From: Ailurus styani
Lineage: Eukaryota > Chordata > Mammalia > Carnivora > Ailuridae
Assembly: GCA_002007465.1 (NCBI GenBank)
Contig: LNAC01000018.1
Span: forward strand, 2,012,920 to 2,076,919
Length of the DNA: 64,000 bases
Direction of reading: 5' to 3'
Under the pieces are notes generated by a model. That model did not search any database. It was not told the origin of the DNA and was given only the letters and a program-made list of their open reading frames with translations. Shown one piece after another: positions 35,431 to 46,900 of this stretch. Both the position numbers and the translations under genes were made by a program. Numbering within the stretch: the first letter of the stretch is position 1; every line of letters begins with the position of its first letter.

Positions 35431-35588
35431 CCTGCCCCCTCCCATGTTCACCTGACAGATGACCCACTTGGAAACTTAGGCATGGGTTGCTTAGCAACTA
35501 AAATCAAGGTCTTGGCTGAGTAGAATAGAAAGAGGGGAAGGACCGGCTAGCACTATGTGATGTTGATGCCACAAAGCCATCTCTTGGA

Positions 35589-35778
35589 TTTTTTTTTTTA
35601 AGATTTTATTTATTTGAGAGAGAGAGAGAGAGAATAAGCGGGAGGAGGGGCTGAGGGAGAGGGAGAGATAGACTCCCCACCAAGCAGGGAGCCCCATGCA
35701 GGCCTCAGTCCCAGGACCCTGAGATCATGACCTGAGCTGAAGGTAGACACTTACCCGACTGAGCCACCCAGGCATCCC
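35589..35778 (-). mobile_element. CAN-SINE, minus orientation
   Basis: Poly(T), a GA run, then the complement of the head ending gagccacccaggcatccc. Flanking sequence tatctta-like and ctcttgga do not give a clear duplicate. Confidence 0.88.
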
Positions 35779-36759
35779 TATCTTATGTTTTAAGAGGCTG
35801 AGTGCTATGACCTATCCCTGCACCTTAAGGTGACCTGGCCCTTTAAGAGCGTTGGGCTGGGGGTGGGGGCAGGGGCTTTAGGAAGGCCATGCTAAAATGA
35901 AAACTTCCTTTAGGACTAAATCGGGCTTGAGTTTCTCCAGTTTCTCCAGCAAGGCAGACACACACTCATTGTTCTGGAAGCTCCCATGAGAAGGGCCAGT
36001 TAGGAGGGATCTTGCTCAAGGCCTCAAGGCCCCACCGGCCCCCAGGAAAATGCCCTCTTTCAAGCCAGGCCACTTTAGTTCCACTCTCTACCCTGCCCCT
36101 CCTGTACCCTATATCACTTTTGCTCCCTGAAGTGTTGGGAGTCCATGGAGGGACTCCAGATGCTGCGGCCTCACGGCCCCAGACCTCAGAGAACAGGCAA
36201 GTTTCTCTCCAGGGCTTGGGGAATGGCTGCCCGGGGTGAGCCAGTCTCATGAGCTGAAATTCTCCCACTAGCCACACATTCCTTTGGGTCTCAAGGCTTG
36301 GGTCTCCTTAAATCTCACCCTCACCTTAACCAAAGGCAAATTCCCTTGGTGAAGGGAAGCCACTGTCCCCACCAATACCTCGGTAGGTCTGATATGGGAC
36401 AAGGACCTGGCAAGGACCCCCGGGAGAGGGCCCCGAGGGTGTCTGGGGTGCCCTGCAGCCTCGGTAAGTCACTTCTCTTCGGAGCCAGGATTCTCATGGG
36501 TACAACTCGGTGATGAGAACCTACGATCCCTGGAGGCTCCTCCGACTCTGGCATCGTGTCAACGTGGGGCTGGAACTGGGGTGCTGGGGAGGTGGGCAGG
36601 GGGGGCTATGAGGACTGCGAGGCCTCAGGCAGGCTCAGAGCACAGACTCTCAGACTCCAGAGAGCCCCGTCCCGATGCCGGTCCCCAGCGCCACCACTTC
36701 TCCCCGTGATGTGAAGCGGATGATAGCAGTTCTGATAGGACTCTAAGTTAGGCTAGAAG

Positions 36760-36860
36760 GGGATTAGAGCAGTTATGAAAGCTCAGTTTAGTGAGGCCCG
36801 GCTGTATACCAAGCCTTTCTATGCCTTATCTCATTTAACCCTCGCAGACAGGTGGACTCC
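36760..36860 (-). mobile_element. MIR 3' fragment, antisense
   Basis: The tract accaagcctttctatgcctt then atctcatttaaccctcgcag is a weak MIR 3' complement. Confidence 0.5.
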
Positions 36861-37189
36861 CGGTAAGCAGCGGGCTAAGAGGTGCACGATCGGCCCCCAG
36901 AGTGTGCCCAGACCCCTCCCCAAGTTCCCTATCCCACAGGCATTCCCGTTGGTCCCAGCAGCGTGCCCCTGCATCGCCAGCCCCAGGCCCTTTGGGGCAC
37001 AAATGATGGGGCTGGGAGTGCCTTCTCTACTCAGGGACTGTAGCCAGCGAGACAGTTCTAAGAAGGCCAGAGACAAGCCTCCTCCTTGCTGGCTGCAGGC
37101 TGGGGAGCCCACGGGCTATTTCTGGGCCCCGGTAGGACCAAGGAAGAGGAGGAAGTGGCCAAAAGTCCTTGTCCCCACCAAGCTCCTGC

Positions 37190-37350
37190 TTCCTGGACAC
37201 ACACTGTATGTGCTAAGTGCTTGTTTAACTAGCTTGGGCCCCCTGAGCCAGGAGAATCATTATTATTTTGCAAATGGAGAAAGGGAGACACAGACAGGGT
37301 ACATGCCCAGGGGGTCACGGCCAAGGGATGGAGCTATGATTTCTAAAGAC
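37190..37350 (-). mobile_element. MIR fragment, antisense
   Basis: Complement of MIR: ctgtatgtgctaagtgcttg, ttattattttgcaaatggag, and agggagacacagacagggta. Confidence 0.65.
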
Positions 37351-38529
37351 GTGGGAGGCTCCAGGCCTGAAAAGGAAAGAGGAGAGCAGATCCAGCTATC
37401 TGGCCGATTGATTTCGGGGGGAGGGGGGTTAGGCCCACGGCCCAAGTTCACAGCCTCATGGCTGTGCTAGGAACGAAGCCACGGAGACAGCACCGCAGAG
37501 GCCCTGACCCAAGGCAGAGGAATGGATTCTCTGACTTCTCAGGATGTCTACCAGTCGGGATGCCTCCCCGGCTCCCTGTACCTCAAATCCAGAAGATTCT
37601 ATCCCATAACCATGAACTAAAATAAGGGAGCGACACTTCCATGTCTGCTGAAGAACATGCCTTCACTTTTCTCAAAAATAAGCACCCATTCTTCCAAAAA
37701 AGGGAAAAGCACAAAGCAAGGCTGTCAATCTGGGCCCTCAGACAAATGGAAGGAAGTTGTGACTTCTCTCTCAGAGCACAGTTCTCCCCCCTTTCCCAAA
37801 GTCACTTACTGTACATTCAGGCTGTCACAGGCTTTGAGATGCAAATTGCACCAAGCGGAAGGCAGCTTGAAGAACAAAGAGCGATTGAGGAAAGATCTGA
37901 AAAATGGATGTGGAAAAGACTCTGAATTCCCCCTGGAGAGGGGGAGACCTGTCTGCAGAGGGGAGCAGGGATGGAGATTTGGGACTTTTCCGTGGGAGCC
38001 AGCAGGCTTGAGGAGCTCAGGGCTGAGGCAGGGAGTGATAGGGAGGGAGTGTTCCAGAAATCTGGAGTGGAAGCAAAGGCTTCAGGGGAGCAGGAAGTCT
38101 GATCTTATTACAGTCTTCGGCACTGAGCTGGGCACTCGTTTGTGGTCCTTCTTTTATTATCAGGCCTCAAACGTACTGTGAATCATGGAGCTAACTGGTC
38201 TGCCAACTTCTGGGGTCGATTCCAGAGTAAGAGCAGCTGGGTTGGCAATGCTATCCTAAGGGCTTTAGAGGGAGGGTACAGCCCCCCACCCGCAGGCTGG
38301 GAAGCCCCCCGCAGGGCACCGCACTGTCCCTAGGGCCGGCAGGACAGGGGCTCCCAGGACCAGCAAAGAGAAAACCTCAGCTGGGGAGATGGGGCATGAG
38401 AGCCTCGGGATCTGGCCTCGGGCCAGCCTAATGCCGCCCTTGCTGAGCACCTACTGTGTGTGCAGGCGCAAGTCAGACATGTTCCCAACCCTCAGGGCTC
38501 TCAGTCCAATCACAGCTACTCACTGAATC

Positions 38530-38650
38530 ACAAACTCCTGAAGTTTTGGTCTTGTTTGCACTTGGTCTTGTTTATTGCTGTATCCCTGGTCTTGGAACTG
38601 GGACTGAGGCATATTAGGTGCTCATTAAACATCTGTTGAATGGTTGGGTG
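38530..38650 (-). mobile_element. L2 3' end, antisense
   Basis: The tail of L2 is visible in complement: aggcatattaggtgctcatt then aaacatctgttgaatggttg. Confidence 0.65.
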
Positions 38651-38673
38651 GGTGGATGGATGGATGGATGGAT
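38643..38673. repeat. (GGAT)n short tandem repeat
   Basis: About five GGAT units growing out of the L2 terminal GAATGG-like end. Confidence 0.88.
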
Positions 38674-38889
38674 ACACCAACCACTTAGGACATAATGAAG
38701 CCTTTAGGGAGTAGCCTAATAGTGACCGTCACAGACTGCCTCTGGGTGGGTATTGGGATGGGGAAAGCTGGCCTTGTTTGACATGGGCCTTGAGGGATGA
38801 GAAGGAGCCATTCTTGTGCCTACCAGCACACTGGTGAGGACATATTTGAACAAAACGGTGTGAGAGGGGAAGAGACCACGAGAGCTAAA

Positions 38890-39020
38890 CTGAACCAGAG
38901 AGAGAGCGTGTGGCCCAATCCCATCATTTTACAGATGGGAAAACTAAGGCACAGGAAGGTCGAGTGACTCACCTAAGGTCACAGAGCAACTTAATGGCAA
39001 GGCAGAGATTCAAGCAAGGT
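38890..39020 (-). mobile_element. MIR fragment, antisense
   Basis: MIR core complement: cattttacagatgggaaaac, gcacaggaaggtcgagtgac, and cctaaggtcacagagcaac. Confidence 0.78.
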
Positions 39021-39639
39021 CTGTCGGCTTCTAGAGCCTGATCTCTTAGCCCCCGTCCTGTGATGCTCTCCTGCTCCAGGGCTCTGCTCTCCTCACTGAG
39101 ATGCCTTGTGGAGTTTTGCTCCCGTTGCTGTTCAAGCTCACCCCTACTACCCACCCTTGCAGGGCTGGGGAGAACGGGGAGCACCTGCCCAACTCCAGTT
39201 AGGCCTCCCACCCTCAAACACTGAGGACAGGACAAACAGCAAGAGAGGCCACCCTGATTGGGTTGGGGGAGGAAAATACAGCATCCCAGACCCAAACCCA
39301 AGGGGGAAACGTTCTGCCACCAGGTCGCTGAGACTCAGCGGGCACAGGACAGGGAGAGGGAAGCCATAGGGCTTGCAGAAGGGGGTAGAAGGGACCCCTG
39401 CGCCCCGGAGACCAAGCCTAGCATCCCAATCTCAGAATCAGGTTATTCTACACTGTAATCTGAACATAAATTAACTAGGGTCCCCATTCCTGGAGAATGG
39501 AATAAGGCCCAATCATTCCGAATGGCTGGCAGGGAGCCGTTAAGATGGGCACGTTCAAAAGCTTCCTGCACACACCATGGGGTTGGTTCCGTGAACAGGC
39601 CGTACGTGGGCAGGACCCTCTCAGGAAAGTCCCACCTGC

Positions 39640-39760
39640 CTGGCCCACCAATGGATGTCCTTTGAGCCTCTCAGAGACCAGGCCTGATGTAACTTGGGTC
39701 CCCAGTGCCCAGTAAGGGCTGGGTCCTCAATCCATGCCCACTGACTGAAGGAAGGACACC
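39640..39760 (-). mobile_element. L2 fragment, antisense
   Basis: Weak antisense L2 terminus: ccccagtgcccagtaagggc then cccactgactgaaggaa. Confidence 0.5.
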
Positions 39761-40059
39761 ATCTTGTCTGGTTTCCTGCTCCAAAACACCTCTCTCCATC
39801 TCTTCCTGCCGACTGAAATTGTTGCTTCAGGCCTTCAGAACGGAAGTTTCTCACAGAGTTTAGGAAATACCCGCTTTCCTGGCTTTCAGCAGGGATGGAT
39901 GGACAAATGGTGTCGGCACATCAGAGGAGCTCATAAAGTACTGGTGGAATTAGCGTCCAAGGAAGTCATTGGAGGCGGTCAAACAACATTCGTAACAATA
40001 CAAGACACATCTCTAGACATGCCTCTGCCTAACGCTCTGGAAGGTGGGCAGGCCCGCTG

Positions 40060-40205
40060 CGGGGAGAGCCCTGGGTTTAAATTCTGCCACATGTATGCTG
40101 GGCAATTTTGAAGGAGCCCCTTGACTTCTCTGAGCCTCTGTCTCTTCGTCTGTAAAATGGGGAGAACAACTACATCTTCATCGTGGCACTCGAGGTGAGA
40201 TCTTA
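40060..40205 (+). mobile_element. MIR fragment
   Basis: Sense MIR core: gggtttaaattctgccacat, then cttctctgagcctctgtctc, then gtctgtaaaatggggagaac. Confidence 0.75.
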
Positions 40206-40439
40206 GACTTAAAAATCTGTCCCGATGGTTCTAGTACACAGCCAGGACTGAGAACCGCCGGGTCACGGGGACAAGCCAGACTCCTGATGTCCAGGCCAGG
40301 TCTCACTCCTCTTCCTCCAGGTGCCCGTGGGGTTACCGGGAAGCTGCCTAAAGCTTCTGCGGGCAAGACTCTGCTTCCAGACAGTGGCCTTCCCGCAGCC
40401 CGGATCTGGAGGCGGCAGGCAGCCCAGGCAGAGTGCGGC

Positions 40440-40640
40440 AGGAAAGGGGAGGTGCACCTGGGGAGGCCCAAGTGGTTAATCAGGCCGCTGGGCACAGTGC
40501 CTGGTCTCTGGAATATTCATAAGGCTCCTCCAGCTGTGCCAGGCAATCAGGGTGCTGATTGCTCCCCCATCTGCAGCTTAACATTCCACTCCAGAGAGGA
40601 GAGAGCAGGCGGCTGAATGTTAACTAGGGAAACAGGCTCC
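40440..40640. promoter_or_regulatory. Motif-dense unique segment (candidate enhancer)
   Basis: Within 200 bases: E-boxes CACCTG (40455-40460) and CAGCTG (40531-40536), NKX2-like AAGTGG (40470-40475), homeodomain-like TTAATC (40476-40481), a GGAATATTCATAA tract (40510-40522), a perfect inverted pair CAATCAG/CTGATTG (40544-40550, 40555-40561), and TEAD-type ACATTCCA (40581-40588). No repeat is apparent. Motif content alone does not prove function. Confidence 0.25.
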
Positions 40641-42080
40641 AGCCTTCCCCACAGCAGCCGGAGCAAGAGCCCAGGGAAGACAAACGCACTTCTTCGAGAC
40701 CCTCCAGCCAGCCAGAGCGGATCTGCTCACCAGCAGCAGGAGCGGTGGAAAGAGCCGTGGCTTCGGAAAGCAGGAAGCTGGCCTCAGGTCCGGCTCCGGC
40801 GCTGATCCACGGGAGGCCCGAGTCCCCAGCCTTGGTTTCCCCAACTGTGAAGTGCGGATGGCTCCCCCCACCACCCAAGAGGACTGAGTTTCAGATCTGT
40901 GTTGGATTCGAGTGCTGTGCAAAGGCAAAGCATCGCCACGGCCGTTGTTTGGAGCTGCTGCAGACATGCCTCCTAGCCCGGAGAAAATTTTCCATCACAA
41001 ATATTGAAATTTTAGGCAAAGCCGGCTTTGAGAGAACCTAAGCAAACGGGCAGCTGGAGCTTCCCTCAGAAGGCTCGGTCTCAGGGCAGGGATCTGGGGG
41101 TCATGGGTGCTATTCTCATCTGGCCTGAACCTCTCAGAGAAGCAGGAACGGGAACGGGAAGGACACCTGAAAACATTTGGGAAAAGAAGGACAACAGACA
41201 ATGTTCCATGGCCTTCTGGCTGCTCAGGGAAAATAGCCTGGAGTCATTTAGTGTAGGGACAAAAGTGTGTCCCTAGGAGTGCACAGCTCATAATGAATGC
41301 TCAAAGCAATGATTAGGATCTGCTAAGAAAGGGCCAAAATCTTTTCGGTGTTTGTACTGAAAAACACGGGAAACTGTTTGTAGAGAGATTTCTATCAAAC
41401 TGAGGGAAAAGAACCTGGTGCTAAAGTAATAGAACCTCCTTCCTAGAAAACTGGCCAACGTGAAACAGCTCATCTCTACTGCCGACCGATAATGAAAGGG
41501 TTTCTGAATTTGGCATTACTGTTCTGGTTGGTAAGCCGTGTACCTAGACCAGCTGGGCTGTGCCTGCAGGCTCCATGTGGCCACAGTAGGCAGGACACTG
41601 ACAGCGTGGCCCATGCAGCAGGGGCCCCTATTCCTAAGAAGCCACACTTTGGGTGTGGAACCTTGCTCCACATGGTCTCAGACACCCAAACTAAGTGAAT
41701 TCCCCGGATCAAAGAGTTGACTCACCCACCCACCCCACTGCCGGCCCTTGCCCTCACTGTCTTGCTAGCCTTTTCTCCAGCAAGCTCCTAAGTGTGTGTA
41801 ACTCTTCGAGAAAACATTTGCAGCAAACGTAATGGAGAGCTAAACTGAGCTCCTCTCTACAGCCTCCAAACCGCAGGGGCTCCCTCTTTATGTCAACAAA
41901 TTGCTTTTATTGTTTTTTCCTGAAATACAAAACCTTAAGTGTTCACCTAAAAAAAACTGAGAAGCTATAGCTATGGAAAAAGAGGAAAAAGAAAGAAACT
42001 TCATGATCCCAGTACTCAGAGATAACCATATTATCCTTACGTGTATGTTCGCCCAGTCTTTTCCGGATAGGTAGATGGAT

Positions 42081-42331
42081 AGATAGAAATTTTCTTTTTT
42101 TCTTTTTTAAAGATGAATTTATTTATCTGAGAGAGAGACAGAGACAGAGACAGAGACAGAGACAGAGACAGAGAGCACATGCGAACTGGGGAAGGGCAGA
42201 GGAAAAGAATCTTACATGGACCCCCAGCTGAGTGTGGAGCCCAACACAGGGCTTGAGCTCATGACCTGAGCCGAAACCAAGAGTCTGATACTTAACCAAC
42301 TGAGCCAGCCGGGCACCCCAGATAGAAATTT
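42081..42331 (-). mobile_element. CAN-SINE with (CAGAGA)n expansion
   Basis: A minus-orientation SINE (42093-42319) is flanked by perfect 12-bp duplicates agatagaaattt at 42081-42092 and 42320-42331. Its GA-rich part has expanded into about seven CAGAGA units (42129-42176). Confidence 0.92.
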
Positions 42332-42411
42332 ACTAATGAGATTAATCATATTTTTCTTTTTGTTTCACTTAACAGTATGTCATAAAATTTTCTCTCATGA
42401 AATACTCAGCA

Positions 42412-43188
42412 TCAGTGGTTCTCAAAGTGTGTTTGGGGATCCCTGGGGATTCCTAAGACTTTCAAAGATTCTGTTGGGTTGAAACAATTTTCCTAATAAT
42501 ACAAGGATGCTATTTGCCTTTTCACTGCCATTCTCTCGGGAGTATAGAGTGGAGTTTCCAGAGGCTATGTGCCTGGTATTAAAACAGACTGAATGCAAAG
42601 TAAACAAGCAAATCTTCTAATATATACATATATAACATGCAAATCTTCTATTAAGCCAGACTCACTTAAGGAGACTTGTAAAAGGGTAAAGCAATGCCTT
42701 TCTTCTCATTAATTTTTTGTGTTTTGGAAAATAGTTATTTTTCATAAAAATGTTTCTTGGGAGAACATGAAATGGGTTCATTAATGTTATTTTTTTGAAA
42801 GATTTTATTTATTTATTTATTTGAGAGGGACAGAGAGAGCGCTTTCACACATGTGTGAAGAGGGAAGGCCACAGGGAGAGGGAGAGAATCTCAAACAGGC
42901 TCCATGCTAAGTGCAGAGCCCAAAGCGGGGCCAGATCCCACAACCCCAAGATCATGACCTAAGCCAGAATCAGGAGTGGCAGGGTCAACCGACTGAGCCA
43001 CCCAGGTGCCCCTAATGTTATTTTAAACGAATTAACAAATAGATATTTTTAAAAATTCCTTCTTTTTTATTTTGAATATGCCAAATATTGATGTAGAACC
43101 TCTCCAAGTAAAAGCTCTTTGGCATCCTCAATACTTTTAAAAAGTATAAAATGATTCTGAGCTGAGGCCTTGGGAACAACGGTTCTAC
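42412..43188. mobile_element. Non-autonomous hAT-like DNA transposon, interrupted
   Basis: It opens with cagtggttctcaaagtgtgt, a typical hAT terminal sequence. The interior has ctttcaaagattctgttggg, ttgccttttcactgccattc, and (after a SINE at 42794-43012) aaaagctctttggcatcctc. The right end has a diverged gaacaacggttctac. The exact family (Charlie or Tip100 group) is uncertain. Confidence 0.6.
42794..43012 (-). mobile_element. CAN-SINE, minus orientation, inside the hAT element
   Basis: Poly(T), a purine-rich middle and a gagccacccaggtgcccc end, with taatgttatttt at 42782-42793 and again from 43013. It sits inside the DNA transposon, so it is younger than that element. Confidence 0.92.
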
Positions 43189-44689
43189 ATCATCAATTTT
43201 GATGACTGCTTAGTATCCCTCTATGTGGATGTTCCCTAATTCTTTCCACATTTCCTTATTGATAGACCTGCAGGTTGCTTCCAATTTTCCTTATTATCAA
43301 AGGGCTGCACGAACCATCATGCACTTATGTAAAGAGAAAACCTACTGGACTCAGAGAAAACAACAGAAACCACCTGGTACAGTGAGCCATTACTACCCTT
43401 AGCAATCAAATTAAACACAATGTGTCACAGAATATGAACAAATAAATTTGAAAAGCTCTGTGTGCATTGGCTTTATATGTATGTGTTCAGATACATTGTT
43501 TAATCTCTATGCAGAGTCTCACACTCACCTTTTCCCCTGCTGTCCCGGAAGTGTTTACAAAATCTGATCATATTCTAGACTAGTGCTACTGATAATATAA
43601 AACTCTTTGGTACCATTACAGAAACTGAAGAGAAGAGTTTAGAAACTTTTAAGCAATTTGAGAGAAATTTTATCTCTGTAGAAAATAAATTGTAAAAAAG
43701 TAGAGTACTAAAAAATGTTACAAACGTTTTGGGTATCCTTGAGAATATTTCTGTTGGACAAATTCCTAGAAGTGGAATTGCTAGGCCAGTGGACACATAC
43801 ATTTACATGTTAATAGTTATTTCCAAGTTACCTGTAAATTTGATGTAAACATATCAAATAAAATACATCAATGTGAATCAAATGTACATCAAATGTAAGT
43901 ACATCAAATACACCAAGAATGTATTTGGGCACCTATTCTCTCACACACTCGACAATACCAAAGATAATTACCCTTTTAAATCTTTTCATATTTTAGTCAG
44001 TTAAAAGACTTATTTTCATCTTCTGTGAACTGTTTATTCATATCCTTTGCCTGTTTTTTACAGGGTTATTTTGCTTATTGATTTTCCTGGAATACTTATC
44101 TATTTTGGACATGGATTTTTGTCTGTGTCAGTTATGGGGTTTGCTTTTAAGTTTCCTTACATGTCTCACTGTAGTATAGAAACTTTGCCTTTAAAAAAAA
44201 CCTGTTCTAATCTATTAATCATTACCTTTATGGTTCTGGGATTCTTGTTTGGAAAGCCTTTCTTCATTGCATGATTTAAAAAAATCCTCTCTTTTCCTAG
44301 AATATACTTGCAGCTTTTCTTTTTCTTTTCTTCTTTCTCTTTTCTTTTAATGTTTAGACCTTTAACACATCTGGAATTAATTGCTACAGCATGAGGTACT
44401 GACTATCGACCTTTATAAGCCACACAGTGGAGTATCACAGGGTGCCAGTAATGGACTTGAGCCCCTATAAGGACCAACCCACACGTGGCTGGGAACCGGA
44501 CGTGGCTAGAGCTTAGCTGGTCCCCAAGGTAGGCAGGTATCTGAGCCTATCTGGTTTGAAAGGGGAGATAAGCTACATTTCAGAATCCTTCCAAGTGTGT
44601 TAGAGCTGCTGTGGGCATCTGTAGGCAAAGTCCGTGAGCAGAGCTAATAGATTTTTCCAGGAAAATACCCAGACATCTTTAACATGCTA

Positions 44690-44890
44690 CGTGCTTCACG
44701 AGGAGCTTCCATGTCTACATCCCACTCCATGCCAACAAGGCGCATGTAGACGGGGGACGATTCAATGCCCTCCTTTTACCATTACAGGAGGACAAGGTGC
44801 AGGGAGGTTAAGTGACACGCCTGAGACCACATGGCTGGCAAGCGACAGGGCCAGCAAGAACCCAGACCTCCTGCCACCGAGGCCATGGCT
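44690..44890 (-). mobile_element. MIR fragment, antisense
   Basis: Complement of MIR: gaggacaaggtgcagggagg then ttaagtgacacgcctgagac and cacatggctggcaagcgac. Confidence 0.65.
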
Positions 44891-45839
44891 CCTCAGACCT
44901 CTCTGTCCATGGGGTTCTGTCCTCACACCTCTCAGTGTCACTGCGGCTGTGCCCCCTTTGGTGGGAGGGAGGCTGTGGCCTGAGTCTTTCCCAAATCTGT
45001 GTTCTCCCGCTGTGGGTAGGAGAGACTGGAAAAATCCACCCTCCACCACCAGCTGACGGTAGATTTCGAGAACGAAGGCTTCCTTCCGCATGTACCTCCT
45101 CCTCCCCTGAGCGGTTTGGCGGAGGGTGGGAGTGGAGATGAGTCAGGCCGGGAAGGGAGAGCTCAGCCATAAACAAGCGAGACTGACAGCGAGCACTTTC
45201 CCTGAGGCGCGTGACCTCCCACGGGCCTCCAGGGACTCTGCCTGAACACAGAGCTTCAAAATTTCATGATCCAGGCTTTGCAGATTTAATTTGCTATATC
45301 CACAAAGGCAGCCACAGAAGGGGGAAAACCTTTAGCTAGGAGGTGGGGATGAGGGGGAAGGTAAATTATTTCTAGCCTCTCAGTGGAGAGCTCGCAATGT
45401 TTTTTTAATGAGGGTGTCATTTCTGCAGATGTCCCATGTGCCTGTGGCTGGATCTTCAACCCTTCCAGCTCCACACCAAAAGGACAACCCAGGACACAGA
45501 ACTGTGGAGCGGGGCCTGGTCTTGGAGGTCACCTGGAGATCAGATGTTCCCATCCCTAGTGTTAACCGGAACCCCATGTATCCGAAGGGAAGTGACTTGT
45601 CCAAGTGCAATCTTTGGGGAAGTTTTGGGAACAGATCTCAGGTCTCCTGGATCCTAGCCTGTTCTTCTTCTGGTGAATCTCAGGAAAACCCTGGAGAGGG
45701 CACGGTCACCGGACACATGATAAGACGGTGAAAGGGCGGAGGGCACAGAGAGAAGTGGAGGCCACAGTCCCAACAGTGACCAAGGAGGGCTTCTCCCTGC
45801 TCTGGATAGCAGCCAGGGCTAGGGAGGTGCGGGTCCTAC

Positions 45840-46040
45840 CTGCTCCAGGGGGATGACCAGGAAGGAGCCACCTCCCGCGCTCTCGGTGACGATGGCCAGG
45901 AAGCGGGTGTTGACGGCACAGAAGTGGTTATCGTGCACATTTTTGGTGATGGGGATACCATCGAAGCAGTGCTCCCGGTTGGCCACCTTCCCATAGACGT
46001 TCCGGAACTTGGAGCTGCGGTACTGTGGACGCCAGGACAT
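45840..46040 (-). CDS. CORO2B: CORO2B coding exon 2 (coronin 2B, N-terminal segment)
   Basis: Coronin 2B is a WD40-propeller actin-binding protein of the class II coronins, enriched in the nervous system and linked to cytoskeletal and focal-adhesion control (family knowledge). This minus-strand exon encodes 67 residues beginning MSWRPQYRSSKFRNVYGK, the basic coronin N-terminal signature, followed by the first propeller blade ending in the strand SFLVIPLEQ. The acceptor is a pyrimidine-rich tract ending in cag directly before the ATG. The donor is CAG|gtagg. The length is an exact multiple of three and both flanking introns are phase 0. The exon starts exactly at the ATG of the short isoform; the longer isoform adds a few residues from an upstream exon outside the window. 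Features such as NREHCFDGIP and VTESAGGGSF match CORO2B better than its paralogue CORO2A, by memory of the family. Confidence 0.96.
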
Positions 46041-46539
46041 CTGTGAGGGACCAGGAGAGACATGGGTCAGGCAGGTCACTGCTTCCAGAAGGGCCTGGGC
46101 TGGGCACGGAGGTGGGGGAAGGAAGTGGAGAGAGGGGAAGAAGCTTCCAAGAATGCAGGGCCCTCTGTGTGCCTAGCCCTGTGCTAGAGGACTTACTCTC
46201 TTAAAAAAGTCCTACAAGAGCAAAGAGTGGCACGAGGGCGCTCATACAGGAATTTCCTGCCTTTGGTGCACTCTCCCATCCCACCTTCCAGATAAAATGT
46301 AAGGTCCTTTCACTTCCTAGGGACATGGCATGTGACGGAGCAGGCCATGCCCCCCAACAACACGTATGGGCTGCCTCCTGCCTCTCAAAGGCTGTGCTCA
46401 ACTCAATATAGGAGGTAGAGACAGAGAAGGCTCGGTAGCCCCAAAGACAAAGAACACTGTTGTTGGTGAAGATGGGGGAAGACGTGCAAAGAGACAAATG
46501 TCCGTCCATTATCATCCCCTCCTCTGGTTCTCTCGAGAG

Positions 46540-46700
46540 CCTCTAATCCACAAATGCACCCTCAGAAATCTCTTTGTCCTCAAAACCATCATCATGACCA
46601 TCATCATCACGCACAGAGAGGTTAAGTGACTTGTCCAAGACCACACGGCTAATAAGTAGAGCTCTGAACACAGGGCCTCCTGACTGGAAATCTGAGACTC
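46540..46700 (-). mobile_element. MIR fragment, antisense
   Basis: Complement of MIR: gcacagagaggttaagtgac, ttgtccaagaccacacggct, then aataagtagagctctgaac. Confidence 0.72.
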
Positions 46701-46734
46701 TTTCCCATGCCAGAATATTCTTCAGAGCAAGGCT

Positions 46735-46900
46735 TTTCAGTGTGTGGTCTAAGGATCACCTGTATCAAAATCATCTGAGCCATGCATGTTGTTTGTGAGG
46801 AATGCTGATCTCTGGGTCCTGGTCCAGACCTACTGAACCCAACATTTGGGAGATGGGCCCAGAAATTGGCATTTTAATTCTGCTCTTCTCCCACCCGCAG
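46735..46900. mobile_element. MER5A-like hAT element
   Basis: The element begins tttcagtgtgtggtctaagg, has a ctgggtcctggtccagacct tract, cctactgaacccaacatttg, and gcattttaattctgctcttc, in the MER5A order. Confidence 0.7.

Larger units (their letters stand above)
41890..44400 (-). mobile_element. Degenerate L1M-type element, antisense, interrupted
   Basis: Pieces at 41890-42080, 42332-42411, 43189-43330 and about 43720-44400 read as one antisense old L1. Landmarks are ccagtactcagagataacca, ttcacttaacagtatgtcat, tagacctgcaggttgcttcc, gaagtggaattgctaggcca and ctttaacacatctggaatta. Two SINEs and a DNA transposon interrupt it. The subfamily cannot be fixed by eye; HAL1 is possible. Confidence 0.68.
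8937..45839 (-). other. CORO2B: CORO2B intron 2
   Basis: This intron of 36,903 bases is bounded by the exon 2 donor and the exon 3 acceptor. It carries 16 of the 19 CAN-SINEs, large degenerate L1 fragments (13.2, 28.8-32.2 and 41.9-44.4 kb), L2 and MIR remnants, long (CA)n/(GT)n tracts, a single-N join (14779) and a CpG-richer patch at 18.56-19.5 kb. Stretches at about 10.0-10.8, 11.0-13.1, 17.2-18.1, 19.5-20.6, 25.7-27.4, 35.8-36.7 and 39.1-41.8 kb are mostly unique sequence with no coding signal. Confidence 0.93.

Noticed and set aside
36775..37470. 231-residue open frame on the plus strand
   Set aside because: Begins in and runs through MIR antisense fragments; no family resemblance and no splice context.
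45819..46079. Open frame extending the coronin reading frame upstream of exon 2
   Set aside because: The extra residues come from the polypyrimidine tract and intron 1; the acceptor directly precedes the ATG, so the exon stops at 46040.
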